Below the pieces are notes generated by a model. The model did not search any database. It was not told where the DNA came from and saw nothing but the letters and a program-made list of their open reading frames with translations. Position numbers and translations under genes: made by a program. Positions 46,833 through 51,238 of a stretch of DNA of 51,238 nt are shown here, in pieces (position 1 is the first letter of the stretch; every line of letters starts with the position of its first letter). This DNA is from Patescibacteria group bacterium. GTDB lineage: Bacteria; Patescibacteriota; Minisyncoccia; Minisyncoccales; DG-74-3. The stretch lies in assembly GCA_018813025.1 (NCBI GenBank), contig JAHJCL010000005.1, positions 1 to 51,238 of the forward strand. The letters run 5' to 3'.

Positions 46833-46903
46833 GGGGGCATAGTTCAATGGCAGAATAATGGTCTCCAAAACCATTGATCTCTGTTCGAGTCAGAGTGTCC
46901 CCG
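46833..46903 (+). tRNA. tRNA-Trp (CCA)
   Basis: GGGGGCA TA GTTC AATGGCA GAAT A ATGGT CTCCAAA ACCAT TGAT CTCTG TTCGAGT CAGAG TGTCCCC G. Confidence 0.93.
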
Positions 46904-46933
46904 CTAAAATGTGGCGATAGACAAACTATAACT

Positions 46934-48553
46934 ATGAATAAAAAAATAATTTTAACTATTGGTATAATTGCTTTTTTGATTGTATTATTTATGTTTTTTT
47001 CTAAACCGAAAGAATCATCTTTTAGTGTTGTTGAGGTTTATAAAGGAAATATTTCCGAAGAAGTTTCCGAAACCGGAAAGGTTACTAAGGGTGAAACAAT
47101 AAATGTCAGTTTTAACGGTTCCGGTCGAATTGAAAAAATTTATGTTCAGACCGGTGAAGATGTCGGGCAAGGAGATATTTTAGCTAGATTAGAAAAAAGC
47201 CAATTACAAATACAGCTTCAAGAAGCTCAAGCCAACCTTTCTTTGTATCAATCTCAATTAAATAAACTATTAACCGGAGCTATTGCCGAGCAAATTCAGG
47301 TTTCCCAAACAGCTGTTCAAAATAAGGAAATATCCTTGAAAAATACTCAACAAAGTTTAATAAATATTAAAGCTCAAGCAGAAGAAGATTTAAACGCCAG
47401 TTATGAAGATGCGTTAAGTGCTTTAAATGACGCTTTTATCAAAGCTGATAATGCTTACAATACTATAGATTTAATTCAAAGAACTTATTTTACTAAAAAC
47501 GACCAAGAGAGTTTAGCTGTTCGGGAGAAAAAAGAAGATGCCGGGATTGCTCTCAGTCAAATTAAAAATTACATTGATAGCGCTCAAAATAGTTTTCAAG
47601 AAAGCGATATTGATTTAGCTGTTATAAAAGTTAAAGATAATTTATTAGTTTTTTCTAATGTTTTAACTTTAATCAGAGAAAACTGCGAATCTATAGATTA
47701 TCGCAATACAGTTACCTCAACCGATAAAACTTCTTTAGACAATCATCGTTCTTATATCAATACCGTACAAGATAGCGTTATTGCTTCACAGCAAACGCTT
47801 ACTTCAACCAAATTATCTAATAAAACCGCGATTGATAAAGCCGAGGCCGAAGTTTTAGTTGCCCAGGGGCAACTAAAAGCAGCTCAAGATGATTTTTTTC
47901 TTTTAACCGCCCAACCTCGGTCAGAGGATGTTAAATTCAACCAAGCTCAAGTAGATCAAGCTAATGCTAAGGTCAATCTTTTAGAAAAACAAATTAAAGA
48001 TTCTGTTTTAATAAGCCCCATTAACGGGCGAATAGCTAAAATACAAAAAGAAGTCGGCGAACAAGTTCAATCGCCTAGTATAGATTTTGTTTTCTCTATA
48101 ATTCCTCAAGCGCCGTTTCAAATAGAAGTTGATATTCCGGAAGTAGACATTGATAAAATAATTATTGGTAATAAATGCCGAATCAGTCTCGACGCTTTTC
48201 CTGAGCAGAAACTTTCCGGGCAGGTAATAGAAATCGAACCGGCTGAGACAGTTATTGGCGGAGTAGTTTATTACAAAATAAAAGTTTCTATTAATGAAGA
48301 AAATTCGAAAATTAAATCAGGAATGACCGCTAATGTGGTTATCGTTACTGACAGTAAAGAAAATGTTTTAATTGTTCCTCAAAGAGCTGTAACGGAAAGA
48401 GACGATAAACAATGGATAAAAATTTTAGAAAATAATAATCCTAAAGAAATTGAGATTCAAACTGGATTAAAAGGAAATAAAGGAGATATAGAAGTTATTT
48501 CCGGCCTTAATGAAGGTCAAGAAGTAATAACTTTTATCAAAGACAGTGATTAA
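46934..48553 (+). CDS. Efflux membrane-fusion protein (MacA/HlyD-like)
   Basis: VSETGKVTKGETINVSFNGSGRIEKIYVQTGEDVGQGDILARLEKSQLQIQLQEAQANL; internal ATG preferred because the ORF-track start lies in tRNA-Trp. Confidence 0.88.
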   Translation: MNKKIILTIGIIAFLIVLFMFFSKPKESSFSVVEVYKGNISEEVSETGKVTKGETINVSFNGSGRIEKIYVQTGEDVGQGDILARLEKSQLQIQLQEAQANLSLYQSQLNKLLTGAIAEQIQVSQTAVQNKEISLKNTQQSLINIKAQAEEDLNASYEDALSALNDAFIKADNAYNTIDLIQRTYFTKNDQESLAVREKKEDAGIALSQIKNYIDSAQNSFQESDIDLAVIKVKDNLLVFSNVLTLIRENCESIDYRNTVTSTDKTSLDNHRSYINTVQDSVIASQQTLTSTKLSNKTAIDKAEAEVLVAQGQLKAAQDDFFLLTAQPRSEDVKFNQAQVDQANAKVNLLEKQIKDSVLISPINGRIAKIQKEVGEQVQSPSIDFVFSIIPQAPFQIEVDIPEVDIDKIIIGNKCRISLDAFPEQKLSGQVIEIEPAETVIGGVVYYKIKVSINEENSKIKSGMTANVVIVTDSKENVLIVPQRAVTERDDKQWIKILENNNPKEIEIQTGLKGNKGDIEVISGLNEGQEVITFIKDSD

Positions 48554-49259
48554 AGTTGAAAATATTAAAAAAATTTACTCTCGTGAAGGATCTGTTCCAA
48601 CTATTGCTTTAGATGGAATTTCTTTTGATATTCAAAAAGGGGAATTCGTTGCTATTATTGGTCCGTCAGGATCAGGTAAGTCTACTTTAATGCACATTAT
48701 GGGTCTTTTAGACAGACCAACTTCAGGAAAATATTTTTTTCAAGGTCAAGATGTAACTAAATTAAACGATGAAGAATCAGCCCGAATCAGAAATAAAGAC
48801 CTAGGATTTATTTTTCAAACATTCAATCTTCTACCTAAAACTAATGTATTTGATAATGTTAAACTTCCTTTAATTTATACTGATTTACCTGAACAGAAAA
48901 AAAACGAAATGGTCGAAGAAGCAGTGTCTTTAGTCGGTTTAAATCACAGAATTAATCATTCACCCAATCAACTTTCCGGGGGCGAACAACAAAGAGTCGC
49001 TATTGCCAGAGCTATTATCAATAATCCATTTTTAATTTTTGCCGATGAACCAACTGGAAATTTAGACTCTAAATCCGGACAAAAAATTATAGAAACATTG
49101 GAAGAATTAAATAATAACGGCCGTACTATTATTTTAGTCACTCACGAAAGCTATACTGCTCAAATAGCTAAAAGAATTATTTCTTTAAAAGATGGTAAGA
49201 TTTTTTCTGACGAATTTACGAGTCAAAGGAAATCAGCTAAAGATGGTTTAATTAGATAA
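48546..49259 (+). CDS. ABC transporter ATP-binding protein (MacB/LolD family)
   Basis: [55 protein letters not shown]. Confidence 0.94.
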   Translation: MIKVENIKKIYSREGSVPTIALDGISFDIQKGEFVAIIGPSGSGKSTLMHIMGLLDRPTSGKYFFQGQDVTKLNDEESARIRNKDLGFIFQTFNLLPKTNVFDNVKLPLIYTDLPEQKKNEMVEEAVSLVGLNHRINHSPNQLSGGEQQRVAIARAIINNPFLIFADEPTGNLDSKSGQKIIETLEELNNNGRTIILVTHESYTAQIAKRIISLKDGKIFSDEFTSQRKSAKDGLIR

Positions 49260-49304
49260 GAACCTTTCGCTTCGCTCAAGAACCTTGTTTTTTCACTTCG
49301 TAAA
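49257..49304 (+). repeat. Dispersed intergenic repeat, copy 3
   Basis: taagaacctttcgcttcgctcaagaaccttgttttttcacttcg; begins in ABC ATPase stop codon. Confidence 0.8.
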
Positions 49305-49307
49305 AAT

Positions 49308-50570
49308 ATGAAATTTACTGATTATTTTAAAACTGCCATTATCGGAATCAAAACCAATAAAAGCCGTGCTTTTTTGACTCTTTTAGGTATTGTTATCGGT
49401 ATCTCTTCCGTTATGACTATGATATCTATCGGTGGTGGAGCTCAAAATTTAATTATCAGCCAAGTAGCGTCTTTTGGTTCAAATAATATTTTTATTGAAC
49501 CGGGTCCGTGGTCTAAAAGTATGGAAAAAGGACAAGGGATACAATCAATTATGGAAGAGATGCAGATTAAAACTCTCAAATATGAAGACGCTTTAGCTAT
49601 TGCTCAAGACCCATTGATAGATAAAGTGGCAGCTTTTGTAATGGGGACGGAAAGGGTAATTTATAAAGATGAAAGTAAGAAAGTAAGTTTTTTCGGAACC
49701 ACCGAAGCGGGTGCAGATGTTATGGATGCTCATATTGAAATGGGTTTAAATATCACTGATTGGGATGTTAAATCAATGGCGCGAAAAATAGTTTTAGGTA
49801 GCAAGTTAAAGGAAGATTTATTTGAAGACGATAATCCTATTGGAAAAACAGTAAGAATTAAAAAAACTAATTTTACTGTGATTGGAGTATTAGCTCCGCA
49901 GGGAACTCAAATGTTTATGAATTTAGACGAAGTGGCCTATATCCCGTTGACTACTGCTCAAAAACTTATCTTAGGTCGTGACTCCATTCAACAAATTATT
50001 GCCAGAACAATTTCCGAAGATAAAATTGATGAAGCAGTAAATAATATCAGGTTAACTATTCGGGAAAGGCATAATATTGATAATCCGGAAGGGGATTTAG
50101 CCAAAGACGATTTTAAGGTTATGAGCCAGAAACAGACAGCCCAAATACTAAGCACTGTCACCAATACTATAACCGTTTTTTTATCAGCCGTGGCTTCTAT
50201 TGCCCTATTAGTTGGTGGAATAGGAATTATGAACATAATGTTGGTATCAGTTACTGAAAGAACTCGAGAAATCGGCCTCAGGAAGGCAGTAGGAGCCCAG
50301 GAGAAGGATATCTTGTGGCAGTTTTTAATTGAAGCTGTTGTTTTGACTCTCTTAGGTGGAGCTATCGGTATTTTTTTGGGATTTATAGCTTCTTTTGCCG
50401 CCAGCCAACTTGCAGTAGCTTTTCTCGACCCTAGTTGGAAATTTATTTTTTCTTTAAACTCCATAATTTTAGCTTTCAGTGTTTCAACCATTATTGGTTT
50501 AATATTTGGAATTTATCCTGCCCAGAAAGCAGCTAAATTATCTCCAATTGATGCTCTGGATTATGAATAA
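49308..50570 (+). CDS. MacB-like ABC permease (FtsX domain)
   Basis: KSRAFLTLLGIVIGISSVMTMISIGGGAQN; GGIGIMNIMLVSVTERTREIGLRKAVGAQEKDIL. Confidence 0.93.
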   Translation: MKFTDYFKTAIIGIKTNKSRAFLTLLGIVIGISSVMTMISIGGGAQNLIISQVASFGSNNIFIEPGPWSKSMEKGQGIQSIMEEMQIKTLKYEDALAIAQDPLIDKVAAFVMGTERVIYKDESKKVSFFGTTEAGADVMDAHIEMGLNITDWDVKSMARKIVLGSKLKEDLFEDDNPIGKTVRIKKTNFTVIGVLAPQGTQMFMNLDEVAYIPLTTAQKLILGRDSIQQIIARTISEDKIDEAVNNIRLTIRERHNIDNPEGDLAKDDFKVMSQKQTAQILSTVTNTITVFLSAVASIALLVGGIGIMNIMLVSVTERTREIGLRKAVGAQEKDILWQFLIEAVVLTLLGGAIGIFLGFIASFAASQLAVAFLDPSWKFIFSLNSIILAFSVSTIIGLIFGIYPAQKAAKLSPIDALDYE

Positions 50571-50579
50571 TTTAAAACA

Positions 50580-51191
50580 ATGGATTTAATTGAAAACTTA
50601 ATTCAACAAGGATGGTTAAAAACTCCCAGAATTATTAATGCTTTTAAAAAAATTAAAAGAGAAGATTTCTTAACTGAAGAAATAAAAAATTTTGCTGAAT
50701 TGGATGAAGCTCTTCCTATCGGCTTTGGCCAAACCATTTCTCAGCCATTAGTAGTGGCTTTTATGCTCGAGCAATTAAATCCCAAAGCAGGAGACAAAAT
50801 TTTAGATATTGGTTCCGGTTCAGGTTGGACCAGCGCTCTTTTAGCTGAAATTGTTGGCAATCAGGGAAAGGTAATAGCAACTGAGATTATTCCAAAATTA
50901 AAAGAATTGGGAGAAAAAAATGCGGCTAAACACGGCTTTAAAACAATTGATTTTATTTGCGCTGATGGTTCCAGGGGATATGAAAAAGAAGCTCCTTTTG
51001 ATAATATTTTAGCTTCAGCTTCAGCTCAAGAATTGCCATTAGTTTGGAAAAAACAATTAAAAATCGGAGGGCGGATAGTTACTCCAATTAAAAATTCCAT
51101 TTGGGTGTTTTTTAAGAAATCATCGGATGAGTTTGAGGAAATAGAATACCCAGGTTTCGTCTTCGTACCCTTAATTATTAAAGCTAAATAA
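50580..51191 (+). CDS. pcm: Protein-L-isoaspartate O-methyltransferase
   Basis: IKREDFL...DEALPIGFGQTISQPLVVAFMLEQL; ILDIGSGSGWTSALLAEIVG. Confidence 0.92.
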   Translation: MDLIENLIQQGWLKTPRIINAFKKIKREDFLTEEIKNFAELDEALPIGFGQTISQPLVVAFMLEQLNPKAGDKILDIGSGSGWTSALLAEIVGNQGKVIATEIIPKLKELGEKNAAKHGFKTIDFICADGSRGYEKEAPFDNILASASAQELPLVWKKQLKIGGRIVTPIKNSIWVFFKKSSDEFEEIEYPGFVFVPLIIKAK

Positions 51192-51238
51192 GAACCTTTC
51201 GCTTTCTTCAAGAACCTTGATTTCTCACTTCGTTCGAA
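51189..51238 (+). repeat. Dispersed intergenic repeat, copy 4 (reaches window edge)
   Basis: taagaacctttcgctttcttcaagaaccttgatttctcacttcgttcgaa; begins in pcm stop codon. Confidence 0.8.

Noticed and set aside
46874-46933. Extended N-terminus of the MacA-like ORF (MISVRVRVSPLKCGDRQTIT)
   Set aside because: Overlaps tRNA-Trp; the ATG at 46934 gives a normal signal/TM N-terminus
46934-50570. MacA-MacB-like exporter as a novel system
   Set aside because: Standard architecture of a widespread ABC exporter family; nothing unusual seen in the motifs
1-51238. CRISPR array, phage or integron
   Set aside because: No regularly spaced repeat-spacer array, integrase, capsid or recombinase gene seen
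1-51238. UGA recoding (as in some CPR lineages)
   Set aside because: Several genes end cleanly at TGA with ATGA overlaps (e.g. 758, 1576) and no in-frame TGA is needed within conserved proteins; standard code 11 fits

Overview
Gene-dense, AT-rich bacterial chromosome segment that looks like a Candidate Phyla Radiation (Parcubacteria-like) genome. This placement is inferred from streamlined housekeeping proteins, runs of type IV pseudopilin genes, and rplK not being followed by rplA. Contents: a tandem array of five pseudopilin genes (the first cut by the window edge); tpiA, mnmA, alaS; an alpha-operon-like run infA-rpmJ-rpsM-rpsK-rpsD-rpoA-rplQ-rplM-rpsI; two mreB paralogs flanking a holB/frr/S2P/proS block; gatCA and gatB; six tRNAs; two pyrimidine genes (pyrF and a pyrE-like gene) in matching promoter/leader/terminator frames; a single-chain mitochondrial-type PheRS; gyrB; secE-nusG-rplK; a compact dTMP locus (dCMP deaminase, NMP-kinase-like protein, MtrA-like/thymidylate-synthase-like fusion, tmk); a minus-strand miaA-miaB-thrS-dnaE block; a wHTH-GHKL ATPase-DUF4325-like regulator with a palindromic promoter; rnhB-rpmF-nusB-rnc-rpsP-KH protein-trmD; and a MacA/MacB-like exporter followed by pcm. 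Best leads: (1) the dTMP locus with the MtrA/TS-like fusion; (2) a tRNA elbow covariation, where three of six tRNAs carry A18 with G55 and the other three carry the normal G18/U55; (3) a FARS2-like monomeric PheRS; (4) the autoregulation-like palindrome at the ATPase/DUF4325 regulator; (5) pyrF/pyrE expression cassettes; (6) a dispersed intergenic repeat that begins inside stop codons; (7) -10 hexamers placed exactly 6 nt before ATG, suggesting leaderless mRNAs. All function calls are by eye from motifs; no database search was run.
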